Assembly (NCBI GenBank): GCA_025084515.1
Contig: JAJAGP010001521.1
Location: forward strand, 1-64,000
Direction of reading: 5' to 3'
From: Ancistrus triradiatus
Lineage: Eukaryota; Chordata; Actinopteri; Siluriformes; Loricariidae
Length of the DNA: 64,000 nt
Part shown: piece after piece, positions 33,276 to 44,553 of the stretch
Layout: every line of letters begins with the position of its first letter
Position numbering within the stretch: the stretch's first letter is position 1
The notes under the pieces: generated by a model
The model's database searches: none
Told to the model about the DNA's origin: nothing
The model's input: only the letters and a program-made list of their open reading frames with translations
Position numbers and translations under genes: made by a program

Positions 33276-35352
33276 CGGGACGAGGAGAGGGGTGAGCGGG
33301 AGGCGCGTGGGGCGGCGGAGGGAGCTCGCGGGTCCGGCTGTCCGGAAAGGGAAGCAGGCCCGGTCGATACGTGGTGGTTTGGCGATGGAAAACTGGGGCA
33401 AAGGAGGGGGAGAGGGGGCGGCCGGGAAGTGCGGTTGGGGGCCCGTGCCGGAGACTGAGCGACGCATGTCCCGAGTCTGGGGCCCTCTCGGGAACTCGCT
33501 AGCCTGGCGTAGGGCTCTGGCGACGGGGGGTGATTCGAAACGGGAAAATCGATCGCTGTGGAGCGGTTGGTGGCGTCGGGCCGCCACCGCGAGAAAACTC
33601 GCGTGTTTCCGAGAGAGAGTTGCGCCGAAAGGGGGAACTGGAAGAGGCCGTGCAGTAGGGGCCCTGGCGCAGGCAAGCAGGTACCTGGCGTGGCGAGTCG
33701 GAGGGGTTTCGCGACGGGTTCGGCAGGGGATCCCAAGACTGACCTGGGCCGGGGGGGTAGGCGGAGTCGGGGGTGGGGTGGGGTAAAGCGGAAACGTGTT
33801 GGGAGAGGTAGGCTGGCTCCGGAAAGGGGGAGGACCCCCGAAAGGGGAACGGGGGAGGGTGGAGGGTGAAAGGGGGGGGGGGGTGGTAGATGTACGTGGG
33901 GGCATGGGGGTTGGTAGGCGGGTGCAGGGGGGGGGTTTTGGTGAGGTATGTGGGTGGGATAGGTGTAGGTATATGTTGACCGGGACATGAGATTATACAG
34001 TTTAGGTTTTTACAGGTTTTATTTGTATTTTTTATTTTATTATTAACCGGGACTATTTTATTTTTTGTTACCGGGACTTATTTAGTTTGGACGGGGTGAG
34101 ATAGGAGCGGGAGGATTCAGGGAGGGCGAAAAGGCGAATGCGGCCGAAGGGTCACCCGGTAGATCCCCGGATCGGGGCGAAGAGAAAGGGAACGAGGAGG
34201 GGGGGGAGGGAGGGATGGTCGCAGGGGGGAAGGCGCGCCTTTGGGGGGTATGGGTTGAGAACAGGGAGCGGGGGGATCTTATCATCGGGGTTGTGTATGG
34301 GTTGGTAAAGGGGAACTATGATTACTTCTTTACCGCTTTTATTAGTTTATATTCATATTTATTTATATAATTGTTGTTCTATTATTTATTACCGGGACTT
34401 ACTTTGTTATACCGGGAATGGCTGTAGGCGAAGAGGAAACCTCGGCCAGCGCGGAGCGAGCTCGTGGGGGTGTGGGCCAGGATGGATCGGGGAAGAAATG
34501 GGGGCGGGTAGCGTTGGCTGGCCGGGGGAGGTGGGCGCTGAGATATGGGCGGAGGGTGCGGTCGGGGATTGGGGTTTGGGGGCGCGGGGCTGGGAAAGGG
34601 GAATCGCGGGATACGGATGACGCGGTGAGGCGTGCAAAGGTCGCCCCTGGATCCGAAGGGATTGGAGGGATGCGCATCGGTTTGCCCGATCTGGCTTTCG
34701 GTCGGTTGGGAGTGCGGGGGGTCTCCGAAAGGTGTGGCGTAGGGGCCCGATGTCTTCTCCGAGGGATCGGGTATCCTTGGCATCAGCCTTGCCCCACCCC
34801 CCCATTCGCCATTATTCACCCCTTCTGTACTCCTTTTTTTCTCTCTTCTCCTCCAACTCTCCTCCCCCGGCCTGTCCTCGTCTCCTTTTTTCTCTTCCCT
34901 CCTTCCCCGTTCCCCTATCGGTCCTTCCCCTCCCTCGTTTCCTCTCTTCGTTCGGACCCTTTCCTCCTAATTTCCTTTTCTTCCCCCCCTGCTCATTTTT
35001 CCTTAGCTTCTCACTTCCAACCCCAGTCCCCTTTCCCTCCGATGGAGGGCGCCGGGCATAGTGGGGAAGCAGCGAGGCGCTGGATTGCGAGGGTAGCGAG
35101 AAGGTGGACAAGATCGATGGCGAGGGTGAGCGGAAAGGTCGGGGGAGAGAAACAGTCGTGACGGTGGGAGGGGGGAGTGGACCGTGGGATGAAAAGGGGA
35201 CAGGGCGTAGGAAAGGCTGCAGGCCGGTGAGGAAAGCGTAAAGGGAATAGGAGTGGGGTATGGTGGTTAGGTGGAATGGTTTGTTTAGGTATTACAGGAA
35301 AGATTACAGGGAAGATTGTTTGGTTATCTTATTTTGGTATTCTTGTTGTACA
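33276..35352. other. GC-rich, strand-asymmetric block inside the minisatellite
   Basis: About 2.1 kb of sequence unlike the rest of the window. It is G-rich on the plus strand to about 34790 (with AT-rich gaps at 33985-34080 and 34300-34400), pyrimidine-rich 34795-35035, then G-rich again. Pieces of the flanking unit (TACCGGGACTTA-type) recur at 33978, 34045, 34063 and 34390. Long open frames on both strands (for example minus 33246-33988) are Pro/Arg/Ser-rich, lack domains and follow from the GC content. It may be a genuine insertion, a degenerated sub-array, or unreliable consensus in a hard-to-assemble array. Confidence 0.7.
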
Positions 35353-36355
35353 GGTGACGACTGGAACTCGGTAACGGAGCATCTCAGTGTGTGGGATGGA
35401 ACTGGTACCGGGAAATCTCAGAGTGAAGATGGAACTGGTACCGGAGCAATCTCAGTGTTGAGGACTGGAACTGGTACCGGGACATCTCAGTGTGACGACT
35501 GGAACTGGTACTGGAACATCTCAGTGTCCACTTGAATACTGTACAGGAACATCTCAGTGTGATCGACTGGAACTGGTACTGGAGCATCTCAGTGTGAGGA
35601 CTGGAACTGGTTACCGGAGCATCTCAGTGTGAGGACGTGGAAACTGGTACCGGGAAATCTCAGTGTGACGACTGGAAACTGGTACCGGAGGACATCTCAG
35701 TGTCTGCGACTGGAACTGGTACCGGAAGCATCTCAGTGTGACGACTGGAACTGTAAACGGGAAACATCTCAGTGTGAGGACTGGTACGGGGCCATCTCAG
35801 TGTGACGACTAGAACTGGTACCGGAGACATCTCAGTGTGGAGGACTGGACCTGGTACTGGAACATCTCGGTGTGAGGACTGTAACCGGTACCGGAACAGA
35901 TTAGTCTGAGGACTGGAACTGGTACTGGAGCATCTTAGTATGAGGACTGGAACTGGTACCGGAACATCTTAGTGTGAGGACTGGAACTGGTACCGGAACA
36001 TCTTGGTGTGAGGACTGGAACTGGTACTGAAACATCTCAGTGTGACGACTGGAACTGGTACTGGAGCATCTCAGTGTGAGGACTGGAACTGGTACTGAAA
36101 CATCTTAGTGTGAGGACTGGAACTGGTACCGGAACATCTTGGTGTGAGGACTGGAACTGGTACCGGAACATCTTGGTGTGAGGACTGGAACTGGTACTGA
36201 AACATCTTAGTATGAGGACTGGAACTGGTACTGAAATATCTTAGTGTGAGGACTGGAACTGGTACCGGAACAGATTAGTCTGAGGACTGGAACTGGTACC
36301 GGAGCATCTTAGTATGAGGACTGGAACTGGTACCACAAACAAAGATCTTAGTGTG
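35353..36355. repeat. 34-bp minisatellite, right block
   Basis: About 29 copies of the same 34-bp unit as 32457-33275. Copies before about 35850 carry many single-base insertions; later copies are clean. The 19-bp segment AACAAAGATCTTAGTGTG with a leading A occurs at both outer edges of the array (32450-32468 and 36337-36355). Confidence 0.95.
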
Positions 36356-36889
36356 CGGCCTGGAAGTCTTCGTGGTTTAGTTTCTGCGTTAGTAACTTGT
36401 CAGAAGTGGAACTTGAACCGTGTGGAAAGTGTTTTCTTTCCTCTCTTAGTGGTGCGTGGGAGTCGCTGGAGCTCGAAATATTCAACCCGAGTTTCTATTT
36501 AAACAAAAACAAACGCTCCGTCTCGTCCTCCCTGTGGGTTCCCCCAGGGTCGAGTTAAAGTCGATTCCAGACTCTTTCTCAGGATCGGGCTCTGAAAATA
36601 AACAAAACAAAATGGTCGGCTTACTTTTTTTCCGCCGCTAAAATGTGTAAGAAGGGCGAGATGTGAGACAGCGATTAGCGCAATGCACGCTTCCACCACT
36701 AGGGGCTGAGTAACCCCTAAACGAGTAGTTTGTTTGTGTTGCCAGGATGAGTTTAAGCTCCTGACCTTGGCATCGCTGTTTACCTAGTTTATCTGAGCTC
36801 TCAGATATTTTTCTCTCCAGTTACGAATGGCGCACTCTCGTGCTCCGCAGGCTTAAACGCACTCTGTTAGGGCATCATTATAAAATAAC
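36356..36889. other. Unique DNA, no gene seen
   Basis: Unrecognised frames at 36314-36502, 36456-36641 and minus 36499-36699 show no domains. Confidence 0.4.
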
Positions 36890-37160
36890 AGAGTGGAAAT
36901 GATGCTCAGAGAGACGTCACCTGCTCTCTGAAATGGGTCCAAATGAAATGGACGGGCAGGGCGGGGCAAGGGCTCTGTCTGCAACCGTCCGTTCAGCTGG
37001 AGGGACATTTTAGAAGTTCTGGAGCATGAAATTAAACATTAGCATCGTCTCTTATTAAATATCGTCCACTCTGTGGGAGAGTCTCAGGCCTGCAGTGCAG
37101 CATCGGGCCGAATAAACCAAACGGCGAGATGAAGCGAGACGATTGTGGAGTGAAACGCTA
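36890..37160. other. Unique island, candidate conserved non-coding element
   Basis: Evenly composed, non-repetitive block with GAAATTAAACATTAGCAT and TTATTAAATATCG cores near 37030-37065. Composition-based suggestion only. Confidence 0.3.
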
Positions 37161-37526
37161 AAACAAGATCCTCATGCCTTTAACACAATTAGGACGTGTG
37201 AGTGAATAACAGAGGAACGGTTTGCTTCGGTGATCCACTACAGAACCACAGTGAGTTTTCTTGTGTTACAGAAGCAGATTTACATCTAAGAACAGTTTTA
37301 CTGACAGTTTATCTATTTAATTATAATACAGCAATATACATAGTTAGTTACTGTACTTAAGTAGTTTTTAGGTGTCTGTACTTAATTATTTCTGTAACTT
37401 ATTACTTTTTACTTTTCCTTACTACATTTCAAAAGAAAAATGTACTTTTTACTCACTACATTTTCAAAACAGGGTCTTTTTATGAATCTATTTATTTATA
37501 TTTATTTTTATTTTTTATTTATTTTG
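37161..37526. other. Unique AT-rich DNA, no gene seen
   Basis: Contains short TTTACTTTT-type and (TTTA)n stretches (37480-37526). No gene recognised. Confidence 0.5.
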
Positions 37527-37580
37527 GGTCCCAATACCTTTGGCAACATGCTGGTTTGTGTCCCAATACTTTTAGTCATG
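37527..37580. repeat. ~30-bp transposon-end-derived motif, two copies
   Basis: Two copies of the GTCCCAATAC...TTTGG unit, as at 18589-18660. Confidence 0.6.
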
Positions 37581-37650
37581 TACCGCTTCTGTACTTCTGA
37601 CCAAGATCAGTTTTAGTTTTAGGAGGGGATGCTCTGTTTGTTGGATGAAC

Positions 37651-37676
37651 AGTGTGTGTGTGTGTGTGTGTGTGTG

Positions 37677-37759
<83 letters not shown>
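37651..37759. repeat. Compound (GT)n(AT)n(AG)n microsatellite
   Basis: Three pure dinucleotide blocks in series: GT 37651-37676, AT 37681-37709, AG 37709-37759. Frames reading Leu-Ser, Ile-Tyr and Thr-His are translated repeat. Confidence 0.95.
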
Positions 37760-37763
<4 letters not shown>

Positions 37764-38224
37764 ATCTGAGTTCTGCCAGCTTCTGACTTTCCTCTGATCT
37801 GGCCTGCACTTCATCTGGAGATCTGATCGTTAATGTTGGGATCTGAAGCTCCGGTGCAGGATGAGGTCTGAGGGACGTGTTCAGGAATCAGAGTTATTGA
37901 TCCACGTTACTGATCAATAACGGATACAGAACGACTGCAGGATCGTCTGCACTGACCCTCAGAACACAGAGTCTCTTTAACAAGGTTAAAAACCCCGAAA
38001 AGAATGTGCTTTTTAGCTCTTAACATCGATATGACCTGACAGCAGAGCAGACATCCTTCTGCTAAAGAGTCACTCACAGCCACTTTTCATGGAAACAAAA
38101 CTCTTTTTGTTCATGATTTCAAAAATAGCATTCTTTAAAAGCTCGCCTGCAGTCAGAAAAACAGGTTTTGTCAGAACAATGTAAAAAGATATTTTAACAG
38201 TAGAACAATCCCCACAGTCACAGT
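37760..38224. other. Unique DNA, no gene seen
   Basis: No repeat or gene recognised. Confidence 0.5.
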
Positions 38225-38348
38225 CCAAAATCTTTTACATCCTAGAAGACTGGAAGCTGTTAAAGCTGCTAATGCTTTAAAGTGGGATGCCATAAAGCTC
38301 CTATAGGTCTAATGTGGAGGTGTCCCAATGCTTTTGTCTATATAGTGT
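38225..38348. mobile_element. DNA-transposon 3' end fragment
   Basis: Contains AGAAGACTGGAAGCTGTTAA, then GGATGCCATAAAGCTCCTAT and ends GTCCCAATGCTTTTGTCTAT followed by ATAGTG. This is the characteristic terminal block of a widespread fish DNA transposon. Only the end remains. Confidence 0.65.
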
Positions 38349-39166
38349 GTGTTCATTTATCATCAGGACTACAGACGGCTTAATTTTCAGCAATAACTCA
38401 ATTCAAGTTAATTTAAACATTCTTGTCGAGCATCTGTTGGTTATAAAGCCAACGCTTGTTAAATTAAGTTACTCGACGCTTTGCTTTAGGACTTTTAGTT
38501 GTTAATGAGGCGAATCAATTTCTGTGCCCGGGATCGACTCTTAGGTCTGACTGTCTGTAATGAAGGATCGATTCTGTTTGGAAAAGGCTTTCAGTTCTGC
38601 TGTTAGGAGGGCTGAACCAGGGGACAGAGGCTGGATGGCTTTAAAAGTACCTACGCACAACTGCCCTCAACAAAAGACTGAAAAGGCGTTTTGATTTTCA
38701 AAGTCAAAAGAAGCTACAGAATCTCAGCAGGAACTTAAACGTGACTGATTTCTGTGCAGGGAGGTCCGGGTCCTTTTAAAAGAAGCAGTGGATCATCTGG
38801 AAAAAGTGCTTAAACTTTTGCACATACTACATTTCACACAAAAGTTTTAAAACATCATTGCATAAATCAGTTCATCAAACATTTGTAGATCACAACAGGT
38901 TTTTAATTTAGGTACAGGTACATGCCGTTTAACGTCCCTCCAAATGACGTCCATTTGCTTCAATAGATGAGGTCTTAAAAATCTAAATAGAAAATAAAAA
39001 TCTGCCTTAGATATGTCTTATTCATGTCTGAATGACAGAAAACTTTCAGAGGGTCACTTTTCATGGAAAGAAATCACTTTTTTATTCATGATCAAAAGTA
39101 AGCTAAAGCTAGATGTAAAAATATTAAAAAAAATATGTTGGTTGCGTCATTAGACAATTATGAATA
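38349..39166. other. Unique AT-rich DNA, no gene seen
   Basis: No gene or repeat family recognised. Confidence 0.5.
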
Positions 39167-39353
39167 TTTACATGTACAGCATTTAGCAGACGCCCTTATC
39201 CAGAGCGATTTACAAATGATACAATCCTACAATCCAAGCAATTATGGGTTAAGGGTCTTGCTCAAGGACCCAACAGTGGCAGCTTGGCAGAGGTGGGATT
39301 TGAACCCTGGACCTTCTGGTCCAGAGTCCAGTACCTTAACCGCTAGGCTATCA
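39167..39353 (-). mobile_element. tRNA-derived SINE, full-length
   Basis: Minus-strand copy of the 21627-21822 family. The tail is at 39167-39175, the GACGCCCTTATCCAGAGCG stem region follows, the B box lies on the minus strand near 39297-39308, and the head ends at CCTAGCGG near 39343. Only a few substitutions from the other copies. Confidence 0.95.
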
Positions 39354-39559
39354 CACTTTAAATATATTTTTAGAAAGTTCTGTTTCAGTGGCATTCCATA
39401 TTTGTCATTGATTATATATTATTTACAATAGAACAATATAAAAATATAAATAGTAAGTGTTTAAGGTTCTTATTTATAATGATGTAGCACAAATGTGTAT
39501 CTAATAAATCTACAAAATCAGTTTCAATTTCAGTGTAAGATCAAACCGCCACCGTCTCT

Positions 39560-40090
39560 CAGGAGCTGCTCTTGGTTTTTATTTAACACCATCCCCGTTC
39601 GGCTTCGGAGTGGGACGGGATCCGAGCTCAGTCTGGGGACAAAGCGCAGAGTAGAACAGAGAGTAAGTCAGAAATATGATGAATGAGTTTCTCCGGAGCA
39701 GGTCGAACCGCTCACAGACAGATTTAGTGATTTATTTGGCCTCGGCGTCCTGGAGGTAATAAGAAAATCCCACAAAGACACGAAGCCAGGAAGACAGGAG
39801 CAGCGATGGAGTGTTACTACCCTCCATGCAGATAAGGTCAGAGGGGGGCGCCTTCTCAAAAATGTTTTCTTTCTTTTTTCTTTTTTCTTAAAAGAAGCAC
39901 ATTGTCTGTGGCAAGATTGTCTTTATTGGGAGCAGCTGGACTTTCTGAATCGCTTTACGTCACCACTTCAGACAGGCTCGGATATTTTATAGAGACATCT
40001 GGAACACGCCGGAGAGAGAGCTTCAAAATATACGAGGAATTTTGTTTTTGTCACAAACCTATTAGGCTTAGAGGAAAAACGGGACAGGAA
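39560..40090. other. Unique island, candidate conserved non-coding element
   Basis: Non-repetitive. Two blocks stand out: 39700-39840 (GATTTAGTGATTTATTTGGC) and 39900-40090 (AAGATTGTCTTTATTGGGAG). Short open frames at 39495-39686, minus 39668-39859 and 39902-40093 have no recognised domain. Confidence 0.25.
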
Positions 40091-40580
40091 TGAGTGAGGA
40101 TTTATTAAATAAAGAATCTGAGAGCCATTCTAGGAGTGCCGATATTCTGAGGACAGAATGGAACCATTTTACCTCACTCCAATGCTAACAAACAAATAGT
40201 TTTTTTTTCTGTCCTCTTTATTTTAAAATCTAACAATAATACACTCTGGGTGTTGTTTTATGACACCGGCGTGATCTCGGGCCTCTAAGGGTTAATGTTG
40301 GGGGAAACAGACGGGCGCTGCTTTCCGTGTTAAACACTGTGTGTAAATCCCATCTGATTGCATGTCATCCTGTTATAGTAAGATAAAGAAGGGAGCCGGA
40401 TGCTGGAGGCAGAATAATAAGAGGATCGAATGAAGATTTCGTCCTTCACGTTCCCTTCTGATTGGTTCGTCCTCTCGGGCTCGTGCGTCTTCATTTGTGT
40501 AATCGGCCCCGGCGACGTCCCACTGTAAACAAGCCTGATAAATCGGAGGCGTCGTGCAAACAGCTGCAGCTGCAACGTTG
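40091..40580. other. Unique DNA, no gene seen
   Basis: The segment 40440-40575 is GC-richer (CAAGCCTGATAAATCGG). No gene recognised. Confidence 0.4.
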
Positions 40581-40785
40581 TACCATACCTCATACCTCAT
40601 ACCTTTTGACCTCATACCTCGTATCTTGTATCTCATACCTCTTATCTCATACCTCATATTTCATATCTCATACCTCATATCTCGTATCTCATATACCTCA
40701 TATCTCGTATCTCATATCTTATACCTCATATCTCATACCTTATACTTCATACCTCATCTCATACCTCATATCTCATATAGTATTT
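40581..40785. repeat. CTCATACCT minisatellite (7-12-bp units)
   Basis: Tandem, irregular copies of TCATACCTCATATCTCGTAT-type units. The Ser-Tyr-Leu frames over it are translated repeat. Confidence 0.9.
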
Positions 40786-40831
40786 AACCCAGACTAAGTT
40801 ACAGGATGGATTTTTCTCCTGACGATTTAAA

Positions 40832-41232
40832 CCTCTCCTCTCCTCGCCTCTCCTCGTCTCCTCTCCTCGCCTCTATTTGTCTCCTCGTCTCCTCTCCTCT
40901 CCTCATTGTCTCCTCGCCTCTACTCTCATCTCCTCTCATTGTCTCCTTCTCTCTTTGCCTCTCCACTCGTCTCTTTGTCTCCTTGTCTCCTCATCTCCTC
41001 TCCTCTCCTCATCTCTCCTCTCCTCGTCTCCTCTTTTCTCCTTGCCTCTCCTTGTCTCCTCTCTTCTCCTCGCCTCTCCTCTCCTCATCTCTCCTCTCCT
41101 TGTCTCCTCTCTTCTCCTCGCCTCTCCTTGTTTCTCCTCTCCTCTCCTCGTGTCCTCTCCTCTCCTTGCCTCTCCTCTCCTCGTCTCTTCATCTCCTCTC
41201 CTCTCGTCTTGTCTCGCCTTTCGTCTCTCGGC
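40832..41232. repeat. (CTCCT)n-type polypyrimidine minisatellite
   Basis: About 400 bp of nearly pure pyrimidine on the plus strand, with CTCCTCTCCTCGCCTCTCCT-type units and G only in TCGTCTC/TTGTCTC steps. Long Ser/Leu frames are compositional. Confidence 0.95.
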
Positions 41233-41264
41233 CCTGATGGACGGAGCTGATGCTGTTGCTGTCC

Positions 41265-41545
41265 TTGGTGATTTATAGCATTAAAACTCGAGCTTGTTTT
41301 TTGTGCTGATTATGAAATATTAATTTTCTTGGCGATTGTTCTGAGCCGCTGGGTCACGCCGGAGTCTAATCGCCCACTTGTATGAGGACGGATTGTTTAT
41401 GGATTGGTAAAAGATTGCTGGAATTCTAAGGAGACATTAATGAGTCAGACTTAAGCCGTGATGGATTACACACCGGGCCGAGCCAACACACTCTGTGTAA
41501 GGAAACAGTCGCGAGGAATTATGGAAACAGACACAAGACCCATAA
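41265..41545. other. Unique island, candidate conserved non-coding element
   Basis: Evenly composed block with AAATATTAATTTTCTTGG, GGTAAAAGATTGCTGG and GACATTAATGAGTCAGAC (homeodomain and AP-1-like cores). It contrasts sharply with the pyrimidine repeat on its left. One of the stronger enhancer-like candidates by appearance only. Confidence 0.3.
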
Positions 41546-41876
41546 AAGTAATCCATTACAAATAACTCGGCACTACTTCGGATTACTTTACTGATTACTT
41601 TACTCTTAGGTTCCTCTCTAAACTGTATTACTCTGTACTAACCAGTACAGGACTTCAGCCAACAGACCCTTTAATGCTTTATTTACGAAAAAAAGTCCAT
41701 TCATTTTCAATATAATTGTTGTCTCTCTGGAGTTTTTTTTGGGTCTTCCAGAGTCAGTTGCACAAATCAGTCAGCAGATGTCGCTAAACACCGAACATTT
41801 TTGGCGATTGGGTCAAAGTATAAAAAGCTTCAGAAAGCCTTGTTTCTCCCATCGCTGGTTATGGTTACAAATTACA
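41546..41876. other. Unique DNA, no gene seen
   Basis: No gene or repeat recognised. Confidence 0.5.
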
Positions 41877-42186
41877 TAAGAAAACGAAAGAAAGAAAAGA
41901 ACAATGAACAAAAAAAAGAATGATCAAAAGACTGAAAGAAATGAACAAAGAACAAAGGAATGAACGAAAGAAAGAAGGTATAAAAGAAATAAAATGTAGA
42001 AAGAATAAAAGACCAAATGAAAGAAAGAAAAAAAGAAAGAATGAAGGAAATAACAAAGTGAACAAATATAGAAGAAAAGAACAAAAGAATGAAGGAACAA
42101 ACAATAGAAAGAAAAAGAGAGACTGAAAGAATGAAAGAAAGAACAAAAGAATAAAATAAATAAAATAAATAAATAAATAAACAAAT
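41877..42186. repeat. (GAAA)n-like purine tract
   Basis: About 300 bp of degenerate GAAAGAA/AACAAAG units, nearly all purine on the plus strand, ending in (AAAT)n. Phe/Ser-rich minus frames are compositional. Confidence 0.85.
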
Positions 42187-42402
42187 TTCTCCTGCCTCAA
42201 CTTTTTTGGAATGTTTTGCAGGCCTGAAATACAGGAATGGAAGTTTATTAACCAGAAAAAAAGAAAAACATGAAATATCTTGGTTTCATGCTGTCTGCAA
42301 TGAAAGAAAAGTGAAAGGAAATGTATGGAACACTTTTTTTTAGAACTTTATTTGCATTTTCTACACCACCCCAATTTATTTTCTGATTTGGGGTTGTAGA
42401 GC
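42187..42402. mobile_element. Tc1-like right-end fragment
   Basis: Sequence from CAACTTTTTTGGAATGTTTT through CATGAAATATCTTGG and CTGTCTGCAATGAAAG to the outer tip TGATTTGGGGTTGTA. It matches the terminal repeat of the element at 44554-45650. Confidence 0.85.
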
Positions 42403-43140
42403 AGGAGGAAAGTTTATTAGTGTGAGGGAGGGGCAGCGTAGGTGAGGATCTCTGACTGACCTGCCACCCCTTACACAGGGAAAAGTAGAAATCTGCAGAA
42501 ATGAGTTTTCCGTTCTTAAGACAAAATTCGTAAGACTGTCCTGTGCCAGTTTAAGTACCAGCATTGCCCCTCAGAATGATGGTTTCTTTACAAGCCCTCG
42601 GTGTAACGAATACATGAATCTCTCCCCATCCCTGTAACCCCTGAGCACTGACCCCGCCCCCCTGCTGCTGTAATTCGGGAGGTGTTATCTCGCCCTCCTC
42701 CCTCTGACTGAAGGTTAGATCTTAGATCGTTTCTTATCGTTCTGGAGATCAGAGAGGCTGTGAGGGACGTGAGGACAAAACCAAGAGAATAAGCTTCAGC
42801 AAGGTGACGATGGAAAACAAAATAAAATAAACTTCTAACGGATTTTCTTATCAGGAGCCACGACTGAGCTGAAGGGCCCAAAAGTTACAGCTCACCAGGA
42901 TTAGAGCTCACAACCTTCTGCTTACTAACTCCAGCACCACAGGGACTTATGTTCTACTGACGGCCTCCATTCAGTCAGAGATTCATTACCAGCTAATGAA
43001 TGGTTTATTTTTAGTGATAGGCTAAAGCAATCTTACACAGAGTGCAGTGTTGGTGATGCACGACTGCATTTATCCAGGGTTAGGTTTGATCCTCACCTCA
43101 GTTCCCGTGGGATTCCTCCAAGCAAACACAAACTAAAAGT
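42403..43140. other. Unique DNA, no gene seen
   Basis: A minus-strand frame (42588-42881, about 97 residues) has mixed composition (LAEAYSLGFVLTSLTASLIS) but no recognised domain or splice support. Left as unassigned. Confidence 0.35.
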
Positions 43141-43495
43141 TGGAAAAGAAGAAAGAATAAATAAATAAATAAATAAACTTACAAACAAAAAAGAAAGAAA
43201 GGAAGAAGGAAAGAAGAACTAAAACAACAAAAGTAAGTAAGAAAAAGAAAGAAAGAACAAGAGAAAGAATCAAAGACTAAAATAAAAAGAAAGAGAAAAA
43301 AAGAAATAAAAGAACAAACAAAGAGGGAAAGAAAGAGAAAGAACAAAAGAAATAATACGGTAAGTAAAAAAGAAAGAGAAAGAAAGAAAGTAGATAAAAA
43401 AGAAAGGAAGAAAAAACAAAAGAAACAACAAAAAGTAAAAAAAAACAAAGGAAGAAAGAAAGAGCAAAAGAAAGAACAATAGAATCTAAAAACTT
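43141..43495. repeat. (GAAA)n-like purine tract
   Basis: Second purine-rich block with AAAGAAAGAAAGAACAAAAG units, related in composition to 41877-42186. Confidence 0.85.
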
Positions 43496-44553
43496 TCATG
43501 TAAACGTTTTTACAGCTGGCACACGACTGTACAGAAATTAATATTAGAGTGTAGAGTTAGTTTTATAAGTGATATAAAATAAAAGTACTAAAAATAAAAA
43601 CACTTATTAATTTGTACTTAAGGGAGAATTTTCGTTATTTACGTACATTCTATCTTGTGGATCATCTTATAGTTATAAAATAAAACTAGTTATAGTTTAA
43701 AATTTAAGAGTTTCACATGATAGTGTGTTATGTTTAGTTTATTGCTTTTAAAATTTGTTGTCTTGTGATATTGAATGATATCACAGAGAGACAATTAGAT
43801 TAAAACCAGACAACCATTAATACTGAAACTTAATTCTATAAGAACATTCAGAAAAAAAAATCTTTCTTTTAATTGTAAATGTTAAAATGTTTTTAGTTAG
43901 GATGTAAAGTAACCTTCAGATAAATGATTTACAGATTTCTTTAAAACCATAAGCCATTTATTATGTTCTTCTAATTCCCTGATGTAGTTTGAAGAATTGT
44001 TTTTAAGCGACATTATTATCTTATTTTATGCTATATAACACTTTATAATCTGTGAAACATCGGATGATGAAAATAGGACTGAACCAAACAGAGACGTGTG
44101 TGGGGGTAAATATTTAAGCATCAGTCTGCTTCTCTTTAAACAGAACAGCAGAGATTGAGAGCGGATCTGGAAACGCCCGAAGCTTTATTCACTGTAAATT
44201 ATTTTCTCTAAATGCTGAAGGTGACTGGAGCAGAAACATTAATAACATTCAGCTTCAGTTTCTAAATCTGTTTTGCTCTAATCTACCTGACCCAGATAAC
44301 GACCAGATTGGATTTGGGTAACGAGTTACACGCTTTAATCAATAAAAATCATATCACAAACTACAATCATATCACACCGCTCTGCTACAGAACAGAAAGA
44401 AAGATGTTCTGATTTAGTTTAGGTTCATGTTTAGAATGAGTTCTTCAAACTGCATTGTAGTTCTAGTACTAAAACTGCATGATAACATGCAGATACTCTG
44501 TGTTTGGTGTCTGTTCTGTGAAACAGGATTCTGACTAGACATTAGTCACATAG
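43496..44553. other. AT-rich unique DNA; candidate conserved block at 44100-44340
   Basis: The first 600 bases are AT-rich and unremarkable. 44100-44340 is more even in composition, with AAACATTAATAACATTC and GCTTTAATCAATAAAA cores. No gene recognised. Confidence 0.35.

Noticed and set aside
33246..33988. Long overlapping open frames of 219 and 238 codons on the minus strand
   Set aside because: They are Pro/Arg/Ser-rich and open simply because the block is GC-rich. No domain, start context or splice structure; several frames are open at once.
36314..36699. Mixed-composition small frames after the minisatellite
   Set aside because: Three short overlapping frames on both strands without homology that I recognise or splice support.
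40806..41278. Three overlapping Ser/Leu-rich frames
   Set aside because: Translation of the CTCCT minisatellite in three frames.
41865..42200. Phe/Leu-rich minus frames (also 43179-43499 and 26905-27188)
   Set aside because: Purine or pyrimidine simple-sequence tracts; no membrane protein family is recognisable.
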